A DNA stretch of 64,000 bases, taken from assembly GCA_026391835.1 (NCBI GenBank), contig JAPLDF010000074.1, positions 62,001 through 126,000 on the forward strand, written 5' to 3'. This stretch comes from Bacteroidota bacterium (GTDB lineage Bacteria > Bacteroidota > Bacteroidia > Bacteroidales > FEN-979). Positions 26,948 to 36,128 of the stretch are shown here, one piece after another. A program made the translations under genes and the position numbers. The notes beneath the pieces are model-generated. The model was given only the letters and a program-made list of their open reading frames with translations. It did not search any database and was not told the origin of the DNA. The first letter of the stretch is position 1; each line of letters starts with the position of its first letter.

Positions 26948-28984
26948 TTAATGTTTAATAATTTTCACAGAAAGAGGTTGCCGCTTTGAAAAGATCCTGA
27001 GCAGGTAAATTCCGCTGGCCCTGTCGGCAAGTGATAAGGTATGTTTTTGAGATGCGGCAAATTTTCGTGAAAGCACCATTTCACCCTGCATGCTGTATAT
27101 TTCCACCTGGAGCGGCCCGGGTTCCTCCATTTTTATCAAATCCAGTGTAAAAAGTCCATCTGTGGGGTTGGGATAAACCCTGAAAAATCCTTCAACCGGT
27201 TTTTCCTGTGGTGAGCAGCCTCGTTGCCCGGGCTCATCCACAGCCTTGGCCTGTAAAGTTTTCAGGTCATTGCAAAACTGGCCATCCAATGAGATGTAGC
27301 CATGCAGGAATCCTCCTCCAAATACCAATGCTCCCGGTAAGAGACTAATTTTTTGACCGGCGACCAGGTCAACACTGCCCCCGTTTCCTACCACGAATGA
27401 AGATCCATCACCCGCAATGATGAGGTTTTGTATGGCATCAAAACATGTGCTTAAGCCATTTTCGATTTCCAGTCCCTGCAACACGGTGACACAATTCGTT
27501 GTGCCAGCAGGTATGGTAAATGTCTCACTGGCAAAACAGTAATGCTGATCTGTGATGGTCACTGTATAATCACCGGCCTCAAGATTGTCAATGCTCATCG
27601 TAGTGACTCCTGTATTCCAGGCAGTTGAATAAGGAGGCAGGCCTCCGGAGGCCACAAGGCCAATGCTCCCGTCATTCCCCCCGGTACAGCTCACGGGAGT
27701 CAGGGAACCTGAAATGGCAAGCGCCGGAGGTTGTGTTACCATCCACGATTTTGTGACGAAACAGTGGTATGTATCTGTCACAGTAACATGATATAGTCCT
27801 GCTGCTACCCCGGATATACTGCCTGTTGTATTGCCATTGCACCACTGGTAAGCATATTGCCCCCCGTTACCCGGGACTGCCAGGCTGATGACACCATCGG
27901 AGGCGCCGTAACATTGAACATCATGTTGTGAAGGTGTAATTCCGATGGAATCCCGGAGTGAGATCATATATGAACCCGATGAACAACCTCCCGGGGGAGG
28001 GTCGAATTGTACATGAAGGAAGAATGTGTCTGTCTGGTATCCCGGGGTGCCAGGCAGAATGACCGGGTTTGCTTCCTCTGATGTCCATGAACCGCTTGAA
28101 TTTGTCCAGAGATAGGTTGCACCCGGCACTTCACATCCCGATAAGTTGCAAAGGAGATAAACCGGCGCCCCGTAACATATGGGCTCGACGGCATCAGAGA
28201 CCATCCAGCTGCCTGACAGGGGGCAATCATTTGCATCAGAAATGGTTACAGTGTATATTCCCGGAATGAGGGAACTAATATCCTCCGTATTTTCACCGTT
28301 ACTCCATAAATAACTGTAAGGAGCGGTTCCTCCGTTCACAGAAAGATTGATTGCCCCGCTCTGACAGCCCAAACACAGCACATTGGTTACCACAGATGAA
28401 CTTATCTCAAGTGGAGCCATTGGTCCTGTAATTTCATAGGAGGCAATGTTCGAACAGTTAAAACAGTCTGTCACTGTTACCGTATATGTCCCGCAACTTA
28501 GCCCGGTTTGGTTGCGCAAAACTGAACCGTTGCTCCATTGATAGCTGTATGGAATTCCACCCCCGGAAGCAGTGATGCTGATCGCACCTGCATCGGATCC
28601 GAAGCATTTGTTATTGACTGTCGTTCCGGAAATATAAAACTGCGGCAGTACATTTACGATGGTGGTTCCTTCGTAGAATCCCCCTGTTGGCGGGAAAAAC
28701 TCAACAACAAGGTAGAACATGTCTGTTGCATATCCCGGGGTCCCCGGAAAAATGATGGGGTTTGCTTCTCCTGATGTCCATGAACCACTCAGATTGGACC
28801 AGAGAAATGTCGCCCCCGGCACATCACAACCGTTTGATGCGCAGTAGAGGTTTATGGGTTCGCCGTAGCACACCGGGTTGGGTGAGCAATACTGAGATCT
28901 GGCTGTATTTGCTATCACAATCATTGAGAATATGATAGCAGGAATTGTCCTGTTAATTACCTTCGACGTTTTCATAGCGGTCAT
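26948..28984 (-). CDS. SprB-repeat surface protein with T9SS type A sorting domain
   Basis: A 678-residue secreted protein. The signal peptide is best read from Met4 (28975): KTSKVINRTIPAIIFSMIVI, ending ARSQ. The body carries at least four SprB-type modules of about 65-75 residues with the pattern C.G...G.I.....GG..PY.Y.WSNG....(10) L..G.YTVT(V/I)TD...C. There are also two copies of a different module (PGATFLWSNLSGSWTSGEANP and PGATYLWTNSSGSWTSEEANP). Around 525-560 a segment resembles Bacteroidota long-strand 'VGNGGSVDLVAGQKI' surface domains. The last 80 residues are a T9SS sorting domain (FRVYPNPTDGLFTL, ending LLRIFSKRQPLSVKIIKH). SprB-like repeats occur in adhesins and in the gliding motility protein SprB. 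The exact role is unknown. Confidence 0.85.
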   Translation of the reverse strand: MTAMKTSKVINRTIPAIIFSMIVIANTARSQYCSPNPVCYGEPINLYCASNGCDVPGATFLWSNLSGSWTSGEANPIIFPGTPGYATDMFYLVVEFFPPTGGFYEGTTIVNVLPQFYISGTTVNNKCFGSDAGAISITASGGGIPYSYQWSNGSVLRNQTGLSCGTYTVTVTDCFNCSNIASYEITGPMAPLEISSSVVTNVLCLGCQSGAINLSVNGGTAPYSYLWSNGENTEDISSLIPGIYTVTISDANDCPLSGSWMVSDAVEPICYGAPVYLLCNLSGCEVPGATYLWTNSSGSWTSEEANPVILPGTPGYQTDTFFLHVQFDPPPGGCSSGSYMISLRDSIGITPSQHDVQCYGASDGVISLAVPGNGGQYAYQWCNGNTTGSISGVAAGLYHVTVTDTYHCFVTKSWMVTQPPALAISGSLTPVSCTGGNDGSIGLVASGGLPPYSTAWNTGVTTMSIDNLEAGDYTVTITDQHYCFASETFTIPAGTTNCVTVLQGLEIENGLSTCFDAIQNLIIAGDGSSFVVGNGGSVDLVAGQKISLLPGALVFGGGFLHGYISLDGQFCNDLKTLQAKAVDEPGQRGCSPQEKPVEGFFRVYPNPTDGLFTLDLIKMEEPGPLQVEIYSMQGEMVLSRKFAASQKHTLSLADRASGIYLLRIFSKRQPLSVKIIKH

Positions 28985-29224
28985 TTTAAAATTACCTGGT
29001 TAACCAGAATGGAATCAACTGCCCCCGGAAATTACTGTAAATCGAAATCCATTCAGGTGTAAAGTATTTCATTTTATGATAACTTAAACCATTTTTTCTA
29101 GGTATTTTTTATGTCTATTAAATATATTTTACCGATTTGTTGATTCAAATTTCATACCATAGTATATATGTAATTGATTATTATACATATATCAAATATT
29201 GTTCATCTTATTCCATTTCGAAAT

Positions 29225-29242
29225 ATGCCCGGTTCCGGGCAT
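29225..29242. repeat. GC-rich hairpin 1
   Basis: ATGCCCGG (29225-29232), TT, CCGGGCAT (29235-29242): perfect 8-bp palindrome with a two-base centre; as RNA it would probably open to a 4-base loop. It lies about 130 bases beyond the MurU-like stop. Confidence 0.65.
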
Positions 29243-29280
29243 GTTTTCAATTGATAATAAGGTTATTGTTGTGTTTAATG

Positions 29281-29306
29281 AATACTGTCCGGAAACGGAC
29301 AGTATT
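29281..29306. repeat. Perfect 11-bp hairpin with GAAA loop
   Basis: AATACTGTCCG (29281-29291), GAAA, CGGACAGTATT (29296-29306). In RNA read from the plus strand the loop is a GNRA tetraloop. It lies 65 bases beyond the MurU-like gene stop on the minus strand and may end that transcript, although no T-run follows. Confidence 0.75.
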
Positions 29307-29370
29307 ATTCAGGGGCAAATCACGGGAATGACTTTTCTGCGTGGGATTTCCAAAGTTATTCTCCCGAATT

Positions 29371-30057
29371 CTACTCGCTTCTCCCTGCGTCTCTCCATAT
29401 AACTCCGTCTTCCACATAGCCGGCAATTGTTTGTTCGGCCGCAAGTCGCAGGTAGAGATTGGTCAGTGAAAATTTTCCGTCTTCGAAGATCAGGGGAAAA
29501 ATCGCCGGGTTGACAACTTGTATTCCACTGAATGCAAATGCCTTAAGTTTTGCAGGGGTGCGCAGCAGCAGCCGCTCGCCACTTTTCCGGTTTTCCCAGC
29601 CGCACAAGTGCATCTGGTCATCAAAGAGAAAGTACCTGGATGTTTCACGATTGCGCACCGCCAGGGTGACAAGAGCTCCCGAACTTAAATGAACCTTTGC
29701 CATCTTCACAAGGTCAAGATCGGAGAGGATATCTACATTTCGGATGATGGCACAATCGCAATCATTGAAAAACCAGGCAGCTTTTTTAACGCCCCCGCCG
29801 GTCTCCAGCAGTTGACCTGTCTCATCGGAAATTGAAATATTTAACCCAAAGCTATTGTTCAATTTGATAAATTCAATGATCTGATCTGCAAAATGATGAA
29901 CATTGACAATTACGTCATCTATTCCTGCTGATTTCAGGTGGTTCAACGCATGTTCGAGCAATGTTTTCCCGTCAACACAAAACAAGGCCTTGGGATGAGA
30001 ATCGGTAAAAGGTTTCAGCCGCGTGCCGAGGCCGGCGGCCAGGATCATTGCTTTCAT
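29371..30057 (-). CDS. Sugar-phosphate nucleotidyltransferase, MurU-like
   Basis: A 228-residue nucleotidyltransferase of the NTP_transferase family. The N-terminal signature ILAAGLGTRLKPFTDSHPKAL is complete, followed by VNVHHFADQIIEF, ETGQLLETGGGVKKA and NVDILSDLDL (metal-binding Asp). The short length without a left-handed helix domain fits MurU, which makes UDP-MurNAc from MurNAc-1-phosphate, rather than GlmU or RmlA. The gene 25 bases upstream encodes an AmgK-like sugar kinase fused to a RapZ C-terminal domain; AmgK supplies the substrate of MurU in the cell-wall recycling route. Together they would return MurNAc/GlcNAc from peptidoglycan turnover to precursor synthesis. Substrate identity is inferred from the pairing. 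Confidence 0.85.
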   Translation of the reverse strand: MKAMILAAGLGTRLKPFTDSHPKALFCVDGKTLLEHALNHLKSAGIDDVIVNVHHFADQIIEFIKLNNSFGLNISISDETGQLLETGGGVKKAAWFFNDCDCAIIRNVDILSDLDLVKMAKVHLSSGALVTLAVRNRETSRYFLFDDQMHLCGWENRKSGERLLLRTPAKLKAFAFSGIQVVNPAIFPLIFEDGKFSLTNLYLRLAAEQTIAGYVEDGVIWRDAGRSE

Positions 30058-30082
30058 AGGCTAAGTGAGGATGGCTGATGCG

Positions 30083-31636
30083 TTACTGCACGGTTGCTGC
30101 TCCCTGGTTTTCCTGTTCGTCATGGAATAGATTGACCGTTATTTTATATTTGTTTTTCAGGTGGTTGGCCAGTTTTTCGGCACAGTATACCGATCGGTGC
30201 TGACCACCCGTACAGCCAAACGAGACCATCAGGTTATCGAACCCGCGTCCGGCGTATGTTGTTACACTTTGATCAACCAGTGAAATGACATGGCCGAGAA
30301 ACTCTTCTACTGCAGATTCCTTTGCCAGGAAGTCGATTACAGGTTGGTCTTTGCCATTGAGTTTCCTGAATTCCTCATATCTCCCGGGGTTCGGCAGGGC
30401 ACGGCAGTCAAAAACGAAGCCCCCCCCGTTGGCAGTTTTATCTACAGGAATTACTTTTTTATATGAGAAACTATGAATGGTGACGGCCAGTTTTTTTTCG
30501 GCTGGTTCGTCATTATTTTCAATATGTAATTTATTGTTTTTGTTATAAATAGCAGTGTTTAGCTCAACAATTTGTTGACTATACAGTGCTGGGTTATCAA
30601 TCATCAGGTCGATAACGGACATAAGGGTATTGAGCCCGAAACCAATCAGGTTGTTTGCGCGGAGAAATTTGAGATTATGCAGGGCAAAAGGGATACTCTG
30701 CAGGAAATGAGGTTTGTTCTCATAATAGCCTCTGAACCCATAGGCACCCAATGCCTGGAGGATGCGGATCAGTGCAAATCCCTGGTACAGTTCAAGAAAT
30801 TTGCGCCGGTCAACCGGGTAGATCTTTTCAAGTGAATCTAGGTAGAAATCAAGCAACTCCTGCCTTACCCCCATTGGAATGTTAGCCTTGCCATCGGTCA
30901 GCAATGAAGCAACATCATATTGAAGGGCTCCTTTCCTCCCGCCTTGGTAGTCAATAAACCATGGTTCCCCGTTCAAGACCATGATGTTCCTGGACTGAAA
31001 ATCACGAAAAAGAAAAAAATCCGCATCTGCAGCGAGCAGGAGATCACATAAACCGGCAAAATCGTCCTCCAGCGCCTGCTCATCAAAAGGGACCTTAGCA
31101 AGTTTAAGAAAATAGTATTTGAAATAGTTCAGATCCCACATCATCGATTGGCGGTCGAAGGCCGCACGGGGATAACATACGGAATAATCCAGCATCGCAC
31201 CTGCCTTCACCTGGAAAGCAGGAAGCCAGCCAATGGCCTTTTTATAGACCTCCAGCACCTCCCGGGGAAACAGGGCGTCTACCTCACCCTGGGGCAAAGA
31301 GACGCGTTCCCGGGCTTCCCGGGCCCGGTTTTGAACAAGCATCTGGTAGAGGGTTGTGTCCCCCAGGTCGGTTATCAGGTAGGTGCGGTTCTCGCGATCG
31401 GTTGCAAGTATTTCGGGTACAGGCAGACCTTGCTTCCGGAAATGGCTGGTAAAGGCGATAAATGCATCATTTTCTCGGATATCGTCGTTGTGTGCGCCTA
31501 TTACCGTCTCACTCCCCGCCTGCAGCCGGTAATAGCTGCGGTATGATCCGGAACCTGGCAATTTCATCACCGAAACCGGTACCTTGCCGCTCCAGCCTTT
31601 AAACAGGTTTATCAAATGTTGTTCGATGTTTGGCAT
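30083..31636 (-). CDS. AmgK-like amino-sugar kinase fused to a RapZ C-terminal domain
   Basis: A 517-residue two-part protein. Residues about 1-340 are an aminoglycoside-phosphotransferase-fold kinase: PGSGSYRSYYR near the start, LITDLGDTTLY hinge, FLFRDFQSRNIMV catalytic loop (Asp, Asn) and FIDYQGGRKGALQYDVASLL metal-binding loop. This is the AmgK pattern, a MurNAc/GlcNAc anomeric kinase. After a charged linker (about 355-382), residues about 383-505 match the C-terminal domain of RapZ: HSFSYKKV, FVFDCRALPNPGRY, YAGRGFDNLMVSFGCTGGQHRSVY. In Escherichia coli the RapZ C-terminal domain senses glucosamine-6-phosphate and binds small RNA. The Walker-type N-terminal domain of RapZ is absent. It is followed after 25 bases by the MurU-like gene. 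Confidence 0.88.
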   Translation of the reverse strand: MPNIEQHLINLFKGWSGKVPVSVMKLPGSGSYRSYYRLQAGSETVIGAHNDDIRENDAFIAFTSHFRKQGLPVPEILATDRENRTYLITDLGDTTLYQMLVQNRAREARERVSLPQGEVDALFPREVLEVYKKAIGWLPAFQVKAGAMLDYSVCYPRAAFDRQSMMWDLNYFKYYFLKLAKVPFDEQALEDDFAGLCDLLLAADADFFLFRDFQSRNIMVLNGEPWFIDYQGGRKGALQYDVASLLTDGKANIPMGVRQELLDFYLDSLEKIYPVDRRKFLELYQGFALIRILQALGAYGFRGYYENKPHFLQSIPFALHNLKFLRANNLIGFGLNTLMSVIDLMIDNPALYSQQIVELNTAIYNKNNKLHIENNDEPAEKKLAVTIHSFSYKKVIPVDKTANGGGFVFDCRALPNPGRYEEFRKLNGKDQPVIDFLAKESAVEEFLGHVISLVDQSVTTYAGRGFDNLMVSFGCTGGQHRSVYCAEKLANHLKNKYKITVNLFHDEQENQGAATVQ

Positions 31637-31665
31637 AATCCTTAAATCTTTGGTTCTCAGGTAAA

Positions 31666-34600
31666 CTAAATATCAATTACTTTCACTTGGGGTTCAAGGT
31701 AAACCAATGCCCTGTGAATCTTTTTATACCCCATCGCTTCAATGTACCCGGCATACCTGATCAGCTGTTCGCCATGTCTGGGATTTGGTTTTCCACTTTT
31801 ATAATCGAGGATCGTCACCACGCCGTTGTCGAATACAACACGGTCGGGACGATAAAATGATCCTTCGGGCAGGAGTATTTCCGCTTCTGTTTTCACCTGT
31901 ACCTGGTCGCTGAAAAGCCTGGCAAGCAATGGATTGGTTACAACAGACACCATGATTTCTTCAACACTCCCGAGCTCACTATTTTCAATCAGCCCGGCCA
32001 GTGAAGCTTTTTCCATGACCCTGCCAATATCATTTCCTGTGGTCAGCCACGACAAAAGGGTGTGGATCCTGTTACCCCACTGCGATTTCTGAACCGGATC
32101 CCCGGTATCCCACATTTGTGGCGCTCTCATGCCTATCCGGATTTTCTGCCGCCAGTCGGAACTGATAACGTTGTGTTGCGTGATTGTCTGCATTTCTTGC
32201 TTTACAAGCTTTCTTACATGATCTGACTTCAACCCAAACATGTATTGAGTCTGCCCCTCCATCCAGATGCGCTCCTGCTGCAGGAAGAGTTTGAAGAAGC
32301 CTGGCAGGGAACTTACCTCATCCTGGTTCTTCGGGGGGAAGGCGGTGAGGATAAAGAGCCGTTCTTCAGGCCTTGTCATGGAGACATATAGCAGGTTGAG
32401 GAGGTCGAGCATCGATTTTTGCCGTTCATCCATGAACAAATCCTTATAAACTGTTGATTCCATCTCCTTGTCGCTCCGAAGGATCGCCGTCTCCATCCCG
32501 GCGGCTATTTCCTTTTCAAGATCAACCCACAGGTATGTTTTTGTATTCTTACGTGATTCCGTGGCAAAGGGAAGGATGACAAGCGGAAACTCCAAACCCT
32601 TGGCTTTGTGTATTGTCATCACCCTTACTGCATCCAATTCTTCAGGTACGATGATGGATAGTTTTTTCTTATTTTTCTCCCACCAGTCAAGAAATTCAAC
32701 CGCCCCTGCCGAGATCTTAACAGTAAATTTCAGAACGGCATCGAGGAAAAACTGAAGATAGGGATCCGGGGAGGTAGTGAGCTGATAGTAGCGGATGAGT
32801 GCTTCACACAGATCATAAACCGGCATCATGGTATACTCTTCACGGGTTGATTCCGGTTTTATACCTTCCGTAAAATCAGCTTGTTGCATGAATTGCCTGA
32901 TTTCCGCGATCACAATATCGTTGCGGGGCTGGAAGAGGAATTTCAGGTATGCAACCAGGAACCGGACTTTCGGGGAATTTGAAATAAGCAATGATTCGGC
33001 GGATACAACATCAATGCCCTTCCCCAGCAGGAACCTGGCTATTGCGCTGGCGTTTTTATTGCTCCGGCACAAAATCGCCATATCACGGAGGTCAAACTGT
33101 TCCTGCAGAGCTTCAAGGATGACCGATTCGATCCGGCTGAGTGTTATTGATTCATAATCCTGTTCAACCTCATTATGTTCCAGGAATTCCAGGCTGATAA
33201 ACCCGCCGGTTTTCAATGGATCAAATTGCTGTTCAAGTCCTTCAAAAATCTTCTCTTTGCCGTCGGTCAGCACCTGGTCGGCAACCTTCCTGAAAAACCG
33301 GTTATTAAAATCAACGATTTCTGATTTTGACCGGAAGTTCTGCTCCAGGTTCACCCGGGTAAAATGGCGTGTCAAAACCTGCTCCCGTTGTTTCAGAAGG
33401 TTGTTCTCACCGCTTCCGCGAAGTGCAGGCAAAGCGTTGAATTGTTCCACTTCCCCGCCCCGCCACCGGTAAATCGCCTGCTTTCCATCGCCTACTACCA
33501 AGTTAAAATGTCCGCCGGCGAGGGAATTTTCGATCAGCGGAACAAAATTCATCCATTGAAGGGCTGAGGTATCCTGAAACTCATCGATGAGGATATGCTG
33601 GTATTTTTCGCCCAGGCGTTCATAAATAAAGGGGACCGGTTCATTCATCACAATCCCGGCAATTCTCGCGTTGAACTCTGAAATATGGACCAGGTTGTTC
33701 CGGCGTTTGAAATCGTCAAGCACCTTTTCGATCTCATGAAGTACAGCCAGCGGGTAGATGGTTTTGGCAAGCAACTTCCGGAGATAATAGTCTGCTTTGT
33801 GCTGTTCAATCTCTTTCTGCAACCTTTCGTAAATATCAAGGAGCCTGGGTTTTACAGCAGAAATCGCGTCGCGGGCTGATGTGGATGCCTTCCCCGAAAA
33901 CCATTTATCCTCTTCAACCATTGTGATTACATAAGAATTGGGTTCCAGTTTGTCTGTCTTCCCTGCTGCAAGGACCATAAAGTACTTCCAGATCCCGCGG
34001 TCGCCCTGAAAAAAGTCGGAGGAAGAAAAACCGCCGTCTGCCAACACTTTTGAGCCTTCCTTCGAAATCTCCCGGATACTGTTCGCGAACTGCCTGATCC
34101 TGGCATACAGATATTCAGAAATCGTTTGAAAATTTTCCAGAGAGAGGTTCCTTAACCGGCTGATCCTGCTTTGTCCCTCTTCATCAAGCAATATCCGGGC
34201 AAATTCTGTCAGGATCAGGTCGATATTCCATCCTTTGTCCTCCTCCATCCGTGTTTCGAGAAAGGTCACAAGCAGCCTGGTAAGCGCTTTGTCATCGCCT
34301 ACCCTGTCGAGCAGCAGGGCTACCGCAGTCGACAGCAGTTCATCGGCGTCGAGTTCGACATTGAAATTCACCGGTAACCCGAAGTCGTGTGCAAATGTGC
34401 GGATGAGCCTGTGCGAAAAACTGTCGATGGTACCGATGGCGAAATCAGCATAGTTGTGAAGGATCATTTCAAGTGCCCTTGCTGCGTTCTGCGCTATTTC
34501 GCGGGCGGCCAGCCCGGTCTCTGCCATCAGCAGCGGCAGCATGGTGCCCCTGATCATCCGATCGTTTGACTGGTCCCCTTTCAGCAATTCACCAAGGGCT

Positions 34601-34764
34601 TTCAGGACGCGCTCCTTCATCTCATTCGCAGCCTTGTTGGTGAAGGTAATGGCCAGTATATGACGGAAGTCGCCAGGGCCTACCAGGATGATCTTGACAT
34701 ACTCCTTTACGAGTGTGAAGGTTTTTCCCGAGCCGGCGGAAGAACGATAGACTGTGAAGGACAT
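31666..34764 (-). CDS. AddA-like UvrD-family helicase-nuclease
   Basis: A 1032-residue superfamily 1A helicase with a C-terminal nuclease, equivalent to AddA/RecB in double-strand-break resection. Walker A is at residues 9-15 (SAGSGKT), motif Ia ILAITFTNKAANEMKER, motif II ILIDEFQDTSALQW, motif III GDGKQAIYRWRGG, motif IV LEQNFRSKSEIV, then VRVMTIHKAKGLEFPLVILP (motif V) and LLYVSMTRPEERLFIL (motif VI). The C-terminal PD-(D/E)XK core is DRVVFDNGVVTILDYKSGKP, followed by QLIRYAGYIEAMGY. The likely partner AddB-like gene is at 22823-25684. Here the gene sits between a T9SS protein (62 bases upstream) and the AmgK-RapZ gene (29 bases downstream). Confidence 0.9.
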   Translation of the reverse strand: MSFTVYRSSAGSGKTFTLVKEYVKIILVGPGDFRHILAITFTNKAANEMKERVLKALGELLKGDQSNDRMIRGTMLPLLMAETGLAAREIAQNAARALEMILHNYADFAIGTIDSFSHRLIRTFAHDFGLPVNFNVELDADELLSTAVALLLDRVGDDKALTRLLVTFLETRMEEDKGWNIDLILTEFARILLDEEGQSRISRLRNLSLENFQTISEYLYARIRQFANSIREISKEGSKVLADGGFSSSDFFQGDRGIWKYFMVLAAGKTDKLEPNSYVITMVEEDKWFSGKASTSARDAISAVKPRLLDIYERLQKEIEQHKADYYLRKLLAKTIYPLAVLHEIEKVLDDFKRRNNLVHISEFNARIAGIVMNEPVPFIYERLGEKYQHILIDEFQDTSALQWMNFVPLIENSLAGGHFNLVVGDGKQAIYRWRGGEVEQFNALPALRGSGENNLLKQREQVLTRHFTRVNLEQNFRSKSEIVDFNNRFFRKVADQVLTDGKEKIFEGLEQQFDPLKTGGFISLEFLEHNEVEQDYESITLSRIESVILEALQEQFDLRDMAILCRSNKNASAIARFLLGKGIDVVSAESLLISNSPKVRFLVAYLKFLFQPRNDIVIAEIRQFMQQADFTEGIKPESTREEYTMMPVYDLCEALIRYYQLTTSPDPYLQFFLDAVLKFTVKISAGAVEFLDWWEKNKKKLSIIVPEELDAVRVMTIHKAKGLEFPLVILPFATESRKNTKTYLWVDLEKEIAAGMETAILRSDKEMESTVYKDLFMDERQKSMLDLLNLLYVSMTRPEERLFILTAFPPKNQDEVSSLPGFFKLFLQQERIWMEGQTQYMFGLKSDHVRKLVKQEMQTITQHNVISSDWRQKIRIGMRAPQMWDTGDPVQKSQWGNRIHTLLSWLTTGNDIGRVMEKASLAGLIENSELGSVEEIMVSVVTNPLLARLFSDQVQVKTEAEILLPEGSFYRPDRVVFDNGVVTILDYKSGKPNPRHGEQLIRYAGYIEAMGYKKIHRALVYLEPQVKVIDI

Positions 34765-34826
34765 GTCAATGTATAAATATTATAATTTACTGGTTTATTG
34801 GAATTAAACCCGGGTAATCTACTTAA

Positions 34827-36110
34827 TCACTTTATAATATTGATTTTGACGGAAAGAGAGTAACCTGTGGTGGTAATGCGGAGAAAGTACATTCCATCCG
34901 GCAAACCAGAAAGATCAACACTTTGTTCACCCGAGGCCGGAACAATGGTGCGCGAACAGGCAACCTTTCCTTGGGGGGTGAACACCTGCATAGCAGCAGT
35001 TGTGTTATTGCCGGGCAGTGTAAAATGTACCCGCCCGGTTGTTGGGTTTGGATAGCAATTAAGTTGTGCTGCAGGATACTCTTCAATGCCCGGCGGATAT
35101 TTAATTGAGACAACTTTCCGCCCTGTGCCAAAGTTCTGCAGGGCATCCATCACGAAAACGGAATAGGTCGTTATATCCTGGACGGTAACCGTGAGGGCGC
35201 TGCCGGTATCCATCGTACTCCAGACAACCTGGAATGGAGGTGTTCCTCCCGACACACTGGCATGGAGGGTTAGAACTGTCCCCTGTAATACTGCCGTATC
35301 CGGTCCAAGTGAAACGGACAATGCCTGTGCCGGCATCCGGTAAATATCGCGGTATGTTGCTGTTACAAGATTCTGCTCCTCGCTGATCTCAAGAACGGGT
35401 ATCCCCTTGCCCTTGGCAAGCCATTTGTATTCGGTGACATTGCGGTTGACTGAAAACCCTGTACCCACAGAGTCGAGATAGATGCTGTCGTGTATTGCCA
35501 GTGTCGATTTAACCCGCATTGTTTGAAATGTACCATAGGGCGTGGTAAGGGCTCCCCATCCATCAACAATGTTTGAACGATTCCTCTGTGTGCTGTATGA
35601 TCCCATACCCGGCAAAGTGATTGCAAATGTAGAATTGGAAGACCATGCAAGGCCGGGTGTCATGGGAAATTGATACTGTTTATCCGGAACATCATACTTC
35701 GCCGGCAAGGGCAGTCCCTGGATGGTATAGGCAGATCCCAGGTCGCTATATGATGTCGCGCTGTTTTTAAAAAACGTAAAGCCCTGAGAAACAGGTAACC
35801 CGGGAATAGGTAGCGCACTTCTTGGCGATGCCAGATTGGCCCCGCCCTGTAACACAAAGAAAAACTGATATAAAGCCGGCGTTGAGCCCGCACCGACAAA
35901 GGTATCTACCCGCTGGGTCAACGCCTGCAGAAGGGCAAAATTCCAGGCCGTATCCATTGCAGTTTTTGCGAACCCGGCCGGAACAACATTCGTGATACTC
36001 ACCCTCAGCGTATCCCCGGCAACCGGCATATCGGATTCGTTAACGATGATCTGAGAAAACAAGGATGTAATCCAGAATAAGGATATTATAAAAAATATTG
36101 ACCTTTTCAT
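34827..36110 (-). CDS. Secreted protein with T9SS type A sorting domain
   Basis: A 427-residue protein of unknown function. Signal peptide about 1-19 (MKRSIFFIISLFWITSLFS). The middle (about 20-270) is a beta-rich domain with no recognised family (DTAWNFALLQALTQRVDTF, WGALTTPYGTFQTMRVKSTL). A short PKD/Ig-like stretch follows (LGPDTAVLQGTVLTLHASVSGGTPPF in register, about 270-340). The last 75 residues are a T9SS type A domain (LNCYPNPTTGRVHFTL, closing SLSVKINIIK). It starts 18 bases after the TamB stop, so it is probably co-transcribed with TamB, and the AddA-like gene follows after 62 bases. Confidence 0.8.
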   Translation of the reverse strand: MKRSIFFIISLFWITSLFSQIIVNESDMPVAGDTLRVSITNVVPAGFAKTAMDTAWNFALLQALTQRVDTFVGAGSTPALYQFFFVLQGGANLASPRSALPIPGLPVSQGFTFFKNSATSYSDLGSAYTIQGLPLPAKYDVPDKQYQFPMTPGLAWSSNSTFAITLPGMGSYSTQRNRSNIVDGWGALTTPYGTFQTMRVKSTLAIHDSIYLDSVGTGFSVNRNVTEYKWLAKGKGIPVLEISEEQNLVTATYRDIYRMPAQALSVSLGPDTAVLQGTVLTLHASVSGGTPPFQVVWSTMDTGSALTVTVQDITTYSVFVMDALQNFGTGRKVVSIKYPPGIEEYPAAQLNCYPNPTTGRVHFTLPGNNTTAAMQVFTPQGKVACSRTIVPASGEQSVDLSGLPDGMYFLRITTTGYSLSVKINIIK

Positions 36111-36128
36111 ACATTCACTTTTTACGTA

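Larger units (their letters stand above)
28985..29370. other. 386-base intergenic region with two hairpins
   Basis: The largest gap in the window, AT-rich from 29060 to 29220. Besides the two hairpins listed separately, no open frame with coding character, tRNA or riboswitch was recognised. It must hold the promoter of the SprB-repeat gene and the 3' end of the MurU-like transcript, both on the minus strand. Confidence 0.5.

Noticed and set aside
29225-29306. tRNA or known riboswitch in the large intergenic gap
   Set aside because: No cloverleaf, T-loop motif or aptamer pattern; only two simple hairpins.
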